Positions 56,422 to 64,000 are shown, counted from the stretch's first letter. The stretch: DNA of 64,000 nt from Chitinophagaceae bacterium (GCA_023957575.1 JAMLGU010000004.1:248001-312000), one strand, 5' to 3'. The notes: generated by a model not told the origin, from the letters alone. Numbers and translations are program-made.

Positions 56422-57459
56422 ATGAAGAAATTAGTCCTTTTATTTTTTATCATCTTCTTTCTTACAGAAGGCTATAGCCAAACTAAGTATAGGCCGATTG
56501 TAGTGGGTTTTTACAATTTTGAAAATTTTTATGATACAATTTTTCACGGTAAAAACGATGATCCCCAATTCACACCGCAGGGCTCCAAAGCCTACACCGG
56601 CGCAGTATTCAATGATAAAGTAAAAAAATTAGCAACGGTGTTGTCACAAATCGGCACAGATATTAACCCGGATGGTGTGGCAATCCTGGGAACTGCCGAA
56701 ATTGAAAATGCTTTTGTATTGGACACACTATTGAAACATCCGCTAATTGCGCATCGCGGATACAAATTCGTGCATTATGACTCACGCGATTTCAGAGGGG
56801 TGGACGTGGCCATGATCTACAATCCCAAATATTTTAAAGTACAAAAGAGCAGACCACTTTTTGTAAAGCTGCCCGAAGGTTCCAAAGATGCTTTTTACAC
56901 AAGAGACGTATTGTGGGTAACCGGTTTATTAGACGGAGAAAAAGTACATGTATTTGTAAACCACTGGCCCAGTCGCTCGGGAGGCGAAAAAAGAAGTGAG
57001 CCGGGCAGGATGGCGGCAGCAGAAACAGTAAGAAGACAGATTGATACGCTGCTGATTATTGAGCCGGACTCTAAAATCATTGTAATGGGCGACCTGAATG
57101 ACGACCCAACTAATAACAGTATAACCAAAGGGCTGAAAGCCTCAGGCAATCTCAAAAAGCTTAATAAAGATGAACTGTACAACCCCTGGATGGACTATTA
57201 TAAAAATGGTATCGGTACATTGGCCTATCAGGATGCCTGGAGCCTTTTTGACCAAATCATTGTATCGCAAGCTTTCCTCGATAAAAAGCAGGAAGGGCTC
57301 TTCTTTTACAAAAACAATGTTTTTAAAGCCGATTATATGATAGAAAATATTGGAAAGTACAAAGGTTATCCCATGCGCACTTACAGTGGCGACTTATATC
57401 GCGGAGGATACAGCGACCACTTTCCCACTTATATTGTGTTGTTGAAAAAGGTAGAGTAA
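56422..57459 (+). CDS. Secreted endonuclease/exonuclease/phosphatase (EEP) family protein
   Basis: ATG at 56422 begins a signal peptide (MKKLVLLFFIIFFLTEGYSQ); the upstream ATG at 56395 adds nine residues and is less likely. The ~345-residue enzyme has EEP metal/phosphate motifs: FYNFENFYDT (Asn), GTAEIENAF (metal Glu), FVNHWPSRSGGE, VMGDLNDDPTNNS (Asp/Asn) and the C-terminal YSDHFPTYIVL (Asp-His). These are hallmarks of DNase I-like nucleases and phosphodiesterases. It would cut nucleic acids or phosphodiesters outside the cytoplasm. It is divergent from the TonB/DUF5689 pair with a 154-bp intergenic space and ends 3 bp before the rpiB stop. Confidence 0.9.
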   Translation: MKKLVLLFFIIFFLTEGYSQTKYRPIVVGFYNFENFYDTIFHGKNDDPQFTPQGSKAYTGAVFNDKVKKLATVLSQIGTDINPDGVAILGTAEIENAFVLDTLLKHPLIAHRGYKFVHYDSRDFRGVDVAMIYNPKYFKVQKSRPLFVKLPEGSKDAFYTRDVLWVTGLLDGEKVHVFVNHWPSRSGGEKRSEPGRMAAAETVRRQIDTLLIIEPDSKIIVMGDLNDDPTNNSITKGLKASGNLKKLNKDELYNPWMDYYKNGIGTLAYQDAWSLFDQIIVSQAFLDKKQEGLFFYKNNVFKADYMIENIGKYKGYPMRTYSGDLYRGGYSDHFPTYIVLLKKVE

Positions 57460-57462
57460 TAA

Positions 57463-57915
57463 TTAACAACTCATTTTGTTTACCCTGTTAGCATGTCTGC
57501 CGCCTTCAAATTCAGTATTTACAAATACATCAACCATTTCTTCGGCCACATATTCTGACACAAACCGTGCAGGAATACAAATAATATTAGCATTATTGTG
57601 CCTTCGTGCCAATGATGCAATTTCGGCATCCCAGCAAAGCGCTGCCCTGATACCCTGGTGCTTATTGGCGGTGATGCAAACCCCGTTTCCGCTTCCGCAT
57701 AGCAAAATGCCAAATGCATTCTCGCCCGCTTCCACCGCTTTGGCTACCGGATGGGCAAAGTCGGGATAGTCGGCGGGTTCTGCCGAGTACGTACCAAAAT
57801 CTTTGTATTTTAAATCTTTCCCTTCCAAATAAGAAATCAAAAGTTCCTTCATTTCAAACCCGGCGTGGTCGCTACCAATCGCAATTGGTTTGGAAAAATC
57901 AAATATATTATTCAT
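57463..57915 (-). CDS. rpiB: Ribose-5-phosphate isomerase B
   Basis: RpiB interconverts ribose-5-phosphate and ribulose-5-phosphate in the pentose phosphate pathway. The 150-residue sequence has GSDHAGFEMKELL near the N-terminus, DFGTYSAEPADYPDFAHPVA and the active-site ILLCGSGNGVCITANKH with the catalytic Cys, followed by GIRAALCWDAEIASLARRHNNANIICIPARF. Normal RpiB/LacAB family length. Convergent with the EEP gene; the 3' ends are 3 bp apart. Start ATG at 57915. Confidence 0.96.
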   Translation of the reverse strand: MNNIFDFSKPIAIGSDHAGFEMKELLISYLEGKDLKYKDFGTYSAEPADYPDFAHPVAKAVEAGENAFGILLCGSGNGVCITANKHQGIRAALCWDAEIASLARRHNNANIICIPARFVSEYVAEEMVDVFVNTEFEGGRHANRVNKMSC

Positions 57916-58006
57916 GTCAAAGCATTTTAATCAAAAAAATACGTGTCAAAAGTTGAGCAAGCGGTTTAATACTAAATCCGTAAAAACCAAAATTATATAT
58001 TAATCA

Positions 58007-58870
58007 TTAACTCCACTCCTGTATTGAGCCGTCCTCTTTTGCCCTGGCCGCCTCTCCTCTTGCCGCCAGCTTCACACTAATTTCAAATAACAAATACAAA
58101 GGTAGTGTTACTACGGCTAAACTAAAAGGGTCTGTAGTAGGTGTAATGATGGCTGCTGCCACCAATATAACCATAAAGGCATGGCGGCGGTATCTTTTTA
58201 GCAGGCCAGACGATATGATTCCCGCTTTGGAAAGCGCCAGAATTAACAATGGCATCTGAAATAACAGTCCGATACCGGCTGTGGTATAAATCATATTTTC
58301 AAGATAATCTGAAAAAGTGGGAATAATTGCAATTTGCTCGCTTAGTTTATAGTTAAAATAGAAATTCACCATCAGGGGGGTGAGGATAAAATAACCGAAA
58401 GCCACACCAATAAAAAACAAAATTGATACCCAAAAAATGATGCCGGTAGTTCCTTTTCTTTCTCTTTCGGATAGGGCAGGCTTCACAAAACGCCACATTT
58501 CCCAAAGAATATATGGAAAAGCCAAAACAAAACCACCAATAAATGCCACTGTAAAGGAAGCAATAAACTGCCCTGTCATAGTGGTTTCCTGAAACTTTAC
58601 AGCCGTGCTGGTAAAGCACAGTCCATCACCCACACCTACCTTTCTACCGATTTTACACAACCATTGTATCGAAACAAAATCAGGTCGCGTGGGACCAAAA
58701 ATGATTTTATCTACAAAAACATTGGAAAAAATAAAAAAACCTATGGCTCCCACTACTACCGCCACTATTGCACGAATAAGATGCCAGCGCAGCTCTTCCA
58801 AGTGGTCCACAAACGCCATCTCAGAATCCTCGCCTTCATTTCGCTTTTCTAAAAATTCATTCAACGCCAT
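58007..58870 (-). CDS. tatC: Sec-independent protein translocase TatC
   Basis: TatC is the receptor of the twin-arginine translocase that exports folded proteins across the inner membrane. The 287-residue protein has the N-terminal signature EMAFVDHLEELRWHLIRAI, six membrane segments, and the periplasmic/TM blocks AFPYILWEMWRFVKPALSERERKG and FQMPLLILALSKAGIIS, with ITPTTDPFSLAVVTLPLYLLFEISV at the end. A ~30-residue loop containing FVSIQWLCKIGRKVGVGDGLCF after TM1 is typical of Bacteroidota TatC. No tatA/tatB gene is next to it. Start ATG at 58870. Confidence 0.96.
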   Translation of the reverse strand: MALNEFLEKRNEGEDSEMAFVDHLEELRWHLIRAIVAVVVGAIGFFIFSNVFVDKIIFGPTRPDFVSIQWLCKIGRKVGVGDGLCFTSTAVKFQETTMTGQFIASFTVAFIGGFVLAFPYILWEMWRFVKPALSERERKGTTGIIFWVSILFFIGVAFGYFILTPLMVNFYFNYKLSEQIAIIPTFSDYLENMIYTTAGIGLLFQMPLLILALSKAGIISSGLLKRYRRHAFMVILVAAAIITPTTDPFSLAVVTLPLYLLFEISVKLAARGEAARAKEDGSIQEWS

Positions 58871-58991
58871 AAAGCCTCAAAATTAAGAAATTTGAATTGG
58901 AGATTTTTGTTAAAGCCAAAAAACTAAAAAAGAAAATCATTCACCCAAAAATTCCGTAGGCTGCATTTACAAAATCTAACCCTATTCTCCC

Positions 58992-58999
58992 TATTTTTG
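58992..58999 (+). promoter_or_regulatory. -7 box (TATTTTTG) for DUF4920 gene
   Basis: Exact TAnnTTTG match 23 bp before the ATG at 59022, in the tatC-DUF4920 divergent spacer. Confidence 0.5.
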
Positions 59000-59021
59000 C
59001 AACACATAAATTTATTGTTAT

Positions 59022-59492
59022 ATGAAAAAATTATTTGCTTTTGCTTTTGCATTGTTTTTTGCTTCCGCCTTAATAGCACAGCCCCCTGCCGGGCCGGCCA
59101 ACAAAGGAGATTCTTTTGGAGATAAAATATCTGCCAAAGGCGCTGTTTCTTTGGAAAAAATGACAAAAACACTTGACAAAAACACTGTTTTTACCGGAAA
59201 AATTAAGGGAACCGTCAAAGAAGTATGCAGCAACAAAGGTTGCTGGATAAAAATGGAACTACCCGACAAAACCCAGATGCAGGTAAAATTTAAAGATTAT
59301 GGATTTTTTGTGCCAACCGCTTTGGCCGGAAAAACAGTAGTGCTAAACGGAAAGGCAGAAAAAAAATTGGTTTCGGTAGATGAACTGAAGCACTTTGCCG
59401 AAGATGCCAAAAAGAGCCAGGAAGAAATTGACGCTATTACACAGCCCGAAACGCAGGTTAAATTTCTGGCTACGGGCGTACTGGTGATTTAA
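59022..59492 (+). CDS. DUF4920 domain-containing periplasmic protein
   Basis: A 156-residue secreted protein (signal peptide MKKLFAFAFALFFASALIAQ) with the DUF4920 body: KGDSFGDKISAKGAVSL, KIKGTVKEVCSNKGCWIKMELPDKTQMQVKFKDYGFFVPT, GKTVVLNGKAEKKLVSVDELKHFAEDAKKS. The C-S-N-K-G-C-W motif carries two conserved Cys that could bind metal or form a disulfide, and the beta-rich part resembles an OB-like fold. Function unknown. It is monocistronic, with its own -7 box and a perfect 12-bp hairpin after it. Confidence 0.92.
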   Translation: MKKLFAFAFALFFASALIAQPPAGPANKGDSFGDKISAKGAVSLEKMTKTLDKNTVFTGKIKGTVKEVCSNKGCWIKMELPDKTQMQVKFKDYGFFVPTALAGKTVVLNGKAEKKLVSVDELKHFAEDAKKSQEEIDAITQPETQVKFLATGVLVI

Positions 59493-59502
59493 GAAACTAA
59501 AA

Positions 59503-59531
59503 TACCTGCGGGAATTCGGTTCCCGCAGGTA
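59503..59531. terminator. Perfect hairpin after DUF4920 gene
   Basis: Twelve-bp perfect stem TACCTGCGGGAA / TTCCCGCAGGTA with a TTCGG loop. There is no T-run on the plus side; the minus side has ATTTTAGTTTCTT, so termination efficiency on each strand is uncertain. Confidence 0.6.
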
Positions 59532-59622
59532 TAAACAACTCATTATGCTACCTGCAAAACCGCAGGAAGCAATATTTTAATACCCTTTTTCCATCCGTAC
59601 TTTCCACTTGTACGATGCCCTA

Positions 59623-59952
59623 CTAAATGTTGGCTCCACCTTCATTAGGCTCTACATTAATGGTTTCGCCCTCAGCCGGTTTTTCCTTTGCGCCAAAAAT
59701 ATCATTCATCCATTTTTCTGCGCCGGGAAAATGTTCTTTAATCGTATCAGTGCCTTTGGTGGCAAGTTCCGAAAAATAATCTTTTGCCTGATCGGCAGCT
59801 TTTACGGCTTCGTCCTTAAAGCCATTTGCTTTTTCTTTCAGATTGTTCATCATCTTTTCTCTTTCTTCGGGTGTCATGCTGGCATATTTACCGGCGGCAA
59901 GACCTGCCAATGCGCCCATAATGAAAGTAGCGATATGCTTGTTGTTAACCAT
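59623..59952 (-). CDS. YtxH-like small membrane-associated protein
   Basis: A 109-residue protein with an N-terminal glycine-rich membrane segment (HIATFIMGALAGLAAGKYASM) followed by an amphipathic/charged helix region (EEREKMMNNLKEKANGFKDEAVKAADQAKDYFSEL), the layout of YtxH/gas-vesicle-like stress proteins. Low-complexity acidic tail (PAEGETINVEPNEGG). Likely inner-membrane anchored, associated with general stress in relatives. A TAACTTTG box on the minus strand at 59999-60006 lies ~50 bp upstream and suggests its own promoter. Confidence 0.85.
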   Translation of the reverse strand: MVNNKHIATFIMGALAGLAAGKYASMTPEEREKMMNNLKEKANGFKDEAVKAADQAKDYFSELATKGTDTIKEHFPGAEKWMNDIFGAKEKPAEGETINVEPNEGGANI

Positions 59953-59998
59953 AGTTTTGAATTTTAAATTGTTTTACAATAATGTTTAATTACTACTT

Positions 59999-60006
59999 CA
60001 AAGTTA
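59999..60006 (-). promoter_or_regulatory. -7 box (TAACTTTG, minus strand) for YtxH-like gene
   Basis: Exact TAnnTTTG match on the minus strand, about 47 bp before the start at 59952. Confidence 0.45.
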
Positions 60007-60173
60007 GTACCCTATTTTCATTCCCTGTGTTAAAATGTTCATCTTTTCGGTGAAGGGGTTGTTTTTGACGGTGAAGGAACAATTTCTGAGAGAATAACAC
60101 GGAAAAGTAATAAAACGAAGAAAAAACGATCAATCAAAAAAAACGATATTTGAAAAGGTTAATTGAAAGTGGT
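60007..60173. other. Intergenic region, no recognisable gene
   Basis: Only a GGTGAAGG...GTGAAGGAAC direct repeat near 60050-60080. Together with the tiny ORF that follows, this fills the 480-bp gap before hsdR. Confidence 0.35.
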
Positions 60174-60323
60174 TCAAAAAATGGGGAGCTTATAGTTAAC
60201 TCTAAGTACTTCTGGCCGAATTTTAGGGAAGCCTACATACTGATGGTAGGAGTCCCACAGCCCTCCTGTAATACTTAAAATATCTGCCATGCTTAATAAG
60301 AGAGACGCTTTTGATCTTCTCAT
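60174..60323 (-). CDS. Possible 49-residue small protein, unknown
   Basis: An ATG-started ORF reading MRRSKASLLLSMADILSITG, then GLWDSYHQYVGFPKIRPEVL and a short end with a TGA stop. Balanced composition and several aromatic residues look protein-like and not like repeat or shadow text, but I recognise no family and it may be a gene fragment. It is downstream of hsdR on the same strand. Confidence 0.25.
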   Translation of the reverse strand: MRRSKASLLLSMADILSITGGLWDSYHQYVGFPKIRPEVLRVNYKLPIF

Positions 60324-61975
60324 TCCATATAAATTTAAACTCTACATCACATTTCTTCATTCTTTAGTCTGGTAACAAATTTTCTAATCATTATAAAATG
60401 GAAGGATGATGATATGTTGTCTCTACTCATTGTCATATCGCTACTCTTTTGTCATATAAATAAGACTGGAAACCAATAAACGTGTTTCTGATTTTTGCAA
60501 TGTCACCAAGTTCTTTTTTAGCGTCTGCGATGGCGTGATATTTCAGCACAAGCAAATCGCCAATTTTGGTGTCGTCTAATTCGTCAACGCCTTGTTTCAC
60601 ATATTGACTCAAAACGAAGTTCAAAAATTCTTGCTGTTTTGGATCGTAATTATACAAATGAATTTTTGCTTTATCTGCCCGTGTTGCTCTTTCTAAAATG
60701 TCGGAATGAAATGCGATGTATGCCAGAACATCATATAAGTCACTGTTTTCAGCATTCAGTATTTTTTGGAATTCTGTCAACTGTTGTTTAGCAAAACCTT
60801 TTTCTGTCAGTTCTTCCAACAGTTTCTTCCTTGTATCGGGTTTGCTCCAAATAGTTCTTAATTCATCTTCACTTTTAAAAAGCTCGGGCAATGTTCCGAA
60901 TAGTGAACGCAAAAATTCTTCGGCTGAAATTGGCTTACCATCCGGGCTTCAAAATGAAGTACTAACCATGTGTTGAAATACCCTCACCTTACCATCAGCC
61001 AATTTCACCTTTATCATTTTGCGGCGATTATCATCACAGCGGCATAATATGTAACCACAGACAGGGCAAGGCTCCGTCTCTTCTTTTACACAAATACAAG
61101 GCCTTTGTCCGCAATCTTCGCAAGGTTTCGGGATGCTTTTAGTTTTAGGACCTTCAGATTCTTCGGGTTCTCCGTCCCATTCAGGGTCGCTGAAATGATG
61201 ATGTGCTTTTACAAAGTCGTAAATGGTGAAATAATCTTTGCCATCAAATAAACGTGTTCCACGACCAATGATTTGTTTAAACTAAATCATGGAGTTTACA
61301 GGACGTAGCAAAACAATGTTTCTTACTTCGGGAGCATCAACACCCGTGCTTAATTTTTGTGAAGTGGTCAGTATGGTTGGAATGTTTTTCTCGTTGTCCT
61401 GAAAATCTCTCAAATGTTGTTCACCTATTTTTCCGTCATGTGCAGTTACTCGGTGACAATAGTTCGGATTTTTAGAATTTGCATATTGATTGATTAAATC
61501 ACGAATTGCCAAAGCATGTAATTGAGTAGCACAGAAAACCAAAGTCTTTTCATTTTGATTTATCAGGCTCATAAAAATTTTTACCCGATACTCTTCCTGT
61601 TCTTTAATCTCAATAATGCGGTTCATTTCCGCTTCGGTGTATCTCTTGCCTTCTTCAATTTCTCCTTCTAAAACGGTGTCATCCGAAGCATATAAATACT
61701 CGTCAATGGTTGTGTCAATTTGCTTGACTTTGAAAGGTGTTAAGAAACCATCATTGATTCCTTCTATTAGTGAATATACATAAACCGGCTCACCGAAATA
61801 ATTGTAAGTATCTGCGTTGATGGTTCGCTTTGGTGTAGCTGTCAAACCCAACTGAACGGCTGGGCTGAAATATTCCATAATGGCTCGCCAATTGCTTTCG
61901 TCATTGGCTCCGCCACGGTGACACTCGTCAATTATGATAAAATCAAAAAAGTCATTTGGGTATTCTCCAAAGTAT

Positions 61976-62851
61976 GGTTCGACAAGCTCACCATCCTTTG
62001 TTTTAGTAAGAGACTTACTTTTTGATAATTTCTTTAGATTTTCAATATCACCTTTTATGAGTGCGATTTTTTTGGCCCTGCTCCATTTTTGAATTTGTTT
62101 TTCTCTTTTAAAAGCTTCATCAATTCTTGTGAATTCCTCATAGTAAACTAATTTAACTGGCAAATGACTTGAAGTAAAGTTTGCTCCTTCACCATTTTTA
62201 TGTTGTTCAATTCTTAATGCTAAGTCTTTTGTACTTCCTGTGTAAAAGCTTCCATCAGCACATTGAAGAATATACATATATCCGTATGCGTCCACTTCGG
62301 CAAGCTCAGTGTCCGTTATTTCTGGAAAATCTATTTCTTCGTCTTCGCCAGCGGTGGGTGAGCTTGTCAATTGAGCGGTGGGTGAGCTTGTCGAACCCCC
62401 GCTCATAAAGGTTTGGAAAATGGTAAAAAACACGCTTCCGTTTTTCGGAACTCTCCCTTTTTTCTTGATGTCGCTTGGATTGATGCGAACCAAAGCATCT
62501 TCCTCAAAAACCGAAAAGGCATTGAATGCCTGGTCAGCTAAAATATTTCTGTCAGCTAAGAATAAAATTCTTGGACTTCTTTCAGCTTCTTCAGGTGGAC
62601 GGTCAGCTTGTCGAACCGTCCATTTTGCCTGAAACAGTTTCCATGCAATTTGAAAAGCAATGGCCGTTTTTCCTGTTCCTGTGGCAAGGGTTAATAAAAT
62701 GCGTTGTTGGTCGTTAGCAACCGCTTCTAATACTTTGGTAATGGCATTTTCCTGATAATAGCGTGGTTGCCATGTTCCGCCACGGTCTTCAAATGGAACG
62801 GAAAGTAATTTGTCTCGCCATGCTTCGGCAAGCTCAGCATTCGGCTCGCTT
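61976..62851. repeat. Six in-frame copies of a short palindromic repeat (core GGTTCGACAAGCTCACC) inside hsdR
   Basis: Copies: 61976-61996, 62295-62315 (diverged), 62351-62370, 62375-62398 (opposite orientation pair), 62597-62621 (perfect GGACGGT...ACCGTCC palindrome) and 62822-62851 (diverged). In protein they read ELVEP, TELAEVD, TSSPTAQLTSSPTA, VRQADRPPEEAE and SSEPNAELAEAW, which are additions relative to ordinary HsdR. All preserve the reading frame. The repeat core is a known multicopy sequence in many bacterial genomes. Confidence 0.8.
62050..62280 (-). mobile_element. GIY-YIG nuclease domain inserted in the hsdR frame
   Basis: Residues ~322-398 of the HsdR frame form a full GIY-YIG domain: YMYILQCADGSFYTGSTKDLALRIEQH (catalytic Arg344), GEGANFTSSHLPVKLVYYE, then DEAFKREKQIQKWSRAKKIAL. 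It matches stand-alone ~80-100-residue GIY-YIG proteins of Bacteroidota. It lies between the FFTIFQTFMSG segment and the DECH box, in the same frame, flanked on both sides by palindromic repeats. Confidence 0.88.
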
Positions 62852-63239
62852 GATTTTGGAAAGGTTAAGTCCCATAATTCGTCCGGAGTAGGATAGGAAG
62901 TTACATCGCCTTCCTGACCTTCCTTCATATCGATGCGGTAAATCTGCAAACCGTTGGTGCTGTATGTAAACCGAACCTGTAATTTCCCTGCATAATCTTT
63001 GGCTTGTCCAACGCCTTCGGTATAGTATTTATCTCTTGCTTTGGCTTCAATAACTGCTAGGTTTCTGTTTTTGTATTGTAACACATAGTCTGCCTTGTCG
63101 GGTTTGCTTCGCTGCCCGTGCCCGATTAAACGACCCTTGTTGATAGGGAATTCCTTGCGAATGCGACTGCCTTCCACAACGCCCCAACCTGCTGCTTTTA
63201 ATGCAGGGTCAATATATGCAGCTCTTGTTTCGGTTTCGT

Positions 63240-63467
63240 TCATTTTTTTACTTTTATCAAATAGCCATCACATAAAATCGAGCGGCCTATCACATAGCCA
63301 TCACATAAAAATTCATTGAAATTCAGCATGTTATGATGTAAAACAACATCATCTATCACATAACCATCACATAAGAATTCTAAGGCGGTCAAATAACCAT
63401 CAAATAAGGTTTTAAGCCCAAAATGGTATGTAGCTCGCATATTTTCGTGATTTACTTTCAGGGTCAT
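63240..63467 (-). CDS. Small repeat-coding ORF overlapping the hsdR start codon
   Basis: A 75-codon ORF with four imperfect copies of (F)LCDGYVI (LFDGYLTALEF, LCDGYVIDDVV, LCDGYVIGRSI, LCDGYLIKVKK). The DNA basis is a ~22-bp direct repeat TATCACATA(A/G)CCATCACATAA. Its TGA overlaps the hsdR ATG as ATGA, a layout that would couple translation. No signal peptide or known domain. Because the text is repeat-derived, it may be only a repeat array in an open frame; confidence in a real protein is low. Confidence 0.35.
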   Translation of the reverse strand: MTLKVNHENMRATYHFGLKTLFDGYLTALEFLCDGYVIDDVVLHHNMLNFNEFLCDGYVIGRSILCDGYLIKVKK

Positions 63468-63471
63468 CTTC

Positions 63472-63551
63472 TATAATCCCGAAGGGATGTAAATATTATA
63501 ACCCAAAGATATCCATAAAATCTTCTTAAACCCCGAAGGGGTGATATTATC
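63472..63551. repeat. REP-like elements (CCCGAAGGG) next to Y1 transposase
   Basis: TATAATCCCGAAGGGATGTAAATATTATAACCC (63472-63505) and AACCCCGAAGGGGTGATATTATC (63529-63551). Both have a short GC-rich palindrome and AT-rich tail, the form of REP/IS200-associated repeats in Bacteroidota. The second abuts the transposase stop. Confidence 0.75.
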
Positions 63552-64000
63552 ATTCTATCCATTCAAATAAATATTTTTCGTTGTATTCAATTTCAAATTT
63601 TTGTAGAAAATCAATGTATTCTTCTTTAAAGGTTTTCTTCCGATGATGTTCTTCTTGATTTAATATGTATTGATAAACATTTTCAATTTGTGAATGAGCA
63701 TACGAAAATGCCCCATATCCTTCCTGCCAGGAAAATTTACCTTTGATAAACTTCTGTTCATTGATAAAATTAGAAGAATTGTTTTTGATGTCCCGAACTA
63801 AATCCGATATGCTCATTGCGGGCTTTAATCCTACGAAAACGTGTATGTGGTCTTCCACACCGTTTACAATAATGGGTTTCTGATTTTTACCTTTGATAAT
63901 ACCGGCTATGTATTTAAACACCTCATCACGCCAAGGTTTTTGCAATAGGTTTTCTCTGCCTTTTACGGCAAAAACGTACTGGATGTAGATTTGTGAAAAT
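63550..64000 (-). CDS. Y1 (IS200/IS605-like, REP-associated) transposase, partial at right edge
   Basis: The frame is open to base 64000, beyond the first TTG at 63945, and reads SQIYIQYVFAVKGRENLLQK, so the start lies outside the window. The ~150 visible residues are a TnpA Y1 HUH nuclease: EDHIHVFVGL (HUH pair), FSWQEGYGAFSYAHSQ and the active-site Tyr region ENVYQYILNQEEHH. It cuts single-stranded DNA with a tyrosine. Adjacent CCCCGAAGGGG repeats are probable substrates, so this fits a RAYT-type gene (inference). Confidence 0.88.
   Translation of the reverse strand, partial: FSQIYIQYVFAVKGRENLLQKPWRDEVFKYIAGIIKGKNQKPIIVNGVEDHIHVFVGLKPAMSISDLVRDIKNNSSNFINEQKFIKGKFSWQEGYGAFSYAHSQIENVYQYILNQEEHHRKKTFKEEYIDFLQKFEIEYNEKYLFEWIE

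Larger units (their letters stand above)
60433..63243 (-). pseudogene. hsdR: Type I restriction endonuclease R subunit (hsdR), interrupted by two nonsense codons and invaded by a GIY-YIG cassette
   Basis: A single frame of 937 codons encodes HsdR: PD-(D/E)xK nuclease at ~45-70 (D52, E66-A-K68), Walker A ATGTGKT (187-193), DEAD-box DECH (439-442), FCATQLHALA and the EcoEI-type C-terminus with Cys motifs [11 protein letters not shown] and [11 protein letters not shown]. Two in-frame stops break it: TAG at 61282-61284 (normally [15 protein letters not shown]) and TGA at 60949-60951 (normally TSFWSPDGKPISA). Both are single-base changes of Glu and Trp codons. Residues ~283-423 are foreign: a GIY-YIG nuclease domain plus repeat-derived linkers. 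No hsdM or hsdS is adjacent. Either a decaying gene or draft-sequence errors; the product is probably inactive for restriction. Confidence 0.88.

Noticed and set aside
1..64000. tRNA, rRNA or riboswitch genes
   Set aside because: I looked for cloverleaf anticodon arms, conserved rRNA segments and common riboswitch cores and found none I could support.

Overview
The window is a Bacteroidota chromosome segment, probably from a Chitinophagaceae-like genus. The evidence is SusC/SusD pairs, lipoproteins with Bacteroidota-style lipoboxes, TAnnTTTG-type promoter boxes, weak Shine-Dalgarno signals, moderate-to-low GC, and family members typical of the phylum (DUF4920, DUF5689, an E1 alpha-beta fusion, a CBM48-HhH protein). 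I saw no rRNA, tRNA, prophage or CRISPR array.

Layout. (1) 1-13.5 kb, all plus strand: a glycan-utilisation locus with the 3' end of one susC, its susD, a second susC/susD pair, then GH88 (unsaturated uronyl hydrolase), DUF2264 and a GH95-like enzyme. The second susC carries an in-frame TAG at codon 44. (2) 13.6-22.6 kb: a small lipoprotein, prfA, an HIT protein, a dispersed repeat, an alpha/beta hydrolase, acnA, and an SDR/5-alpha-reductase-like pair. (3) 22.7-35 kb: a second carbohydrate cluster with GH2, a large GH31 bearing dockerin-like and cohesin-like C-terminal domains, a Cys-type sulfatase and a heparinase II/III-like lyase. A 0.7-kb tandem array of 92/99-bp units lies between GH2 and GH31. 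The two clusters together could take apart a sulfated, uronic-acid-containing glycan or host-type glycan. (4) 35-40 kb: E1 alpha-beta fusion, CBM48-HhH protein, typA.

(5) 40-46 kb, accessory: an MmeI-like single-chain restriction-modification enzyme, the last 51 codons of a GH16 enzyme cut off by an IS1634/IS4-type element, copies of intergenic repeats, and an AraC/GyrI-like regulator. (6) 46-51 kb: mnmG, HNH protein and ybeY on the minus strand; feoA and nadD on the plus strand; a chromate transporter. (7) 51.6-57.5 kb: a TonB receptor and DUF5689 lipoprotein divergent from a secreted EEP-family nuclease/phosphatase, a candidate nucleic-acid or phosphoester scavenging locus. (8) 57.5-60 kb: rpiB, tatC, DUF4920, YtxH-like.

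(9) 60-64 kb, the most unusual part: a type I restriction hsdR gene invaded in frame by a complete GIY-YIG nuclease domain and about six copies of a short palindromic repeat (core GGTTCGACAAGCTCACC). It is also interrupted by two nonsense codons. Beside it are a small repeat-coding ORF that overlaps the hsdR start codon, REP-like CCCCGAAGGGG elements, and a Y1 (IS200/REP-associated) transposase running off the right edge. Functional statements come from family recognition by eye; no database search was possible.
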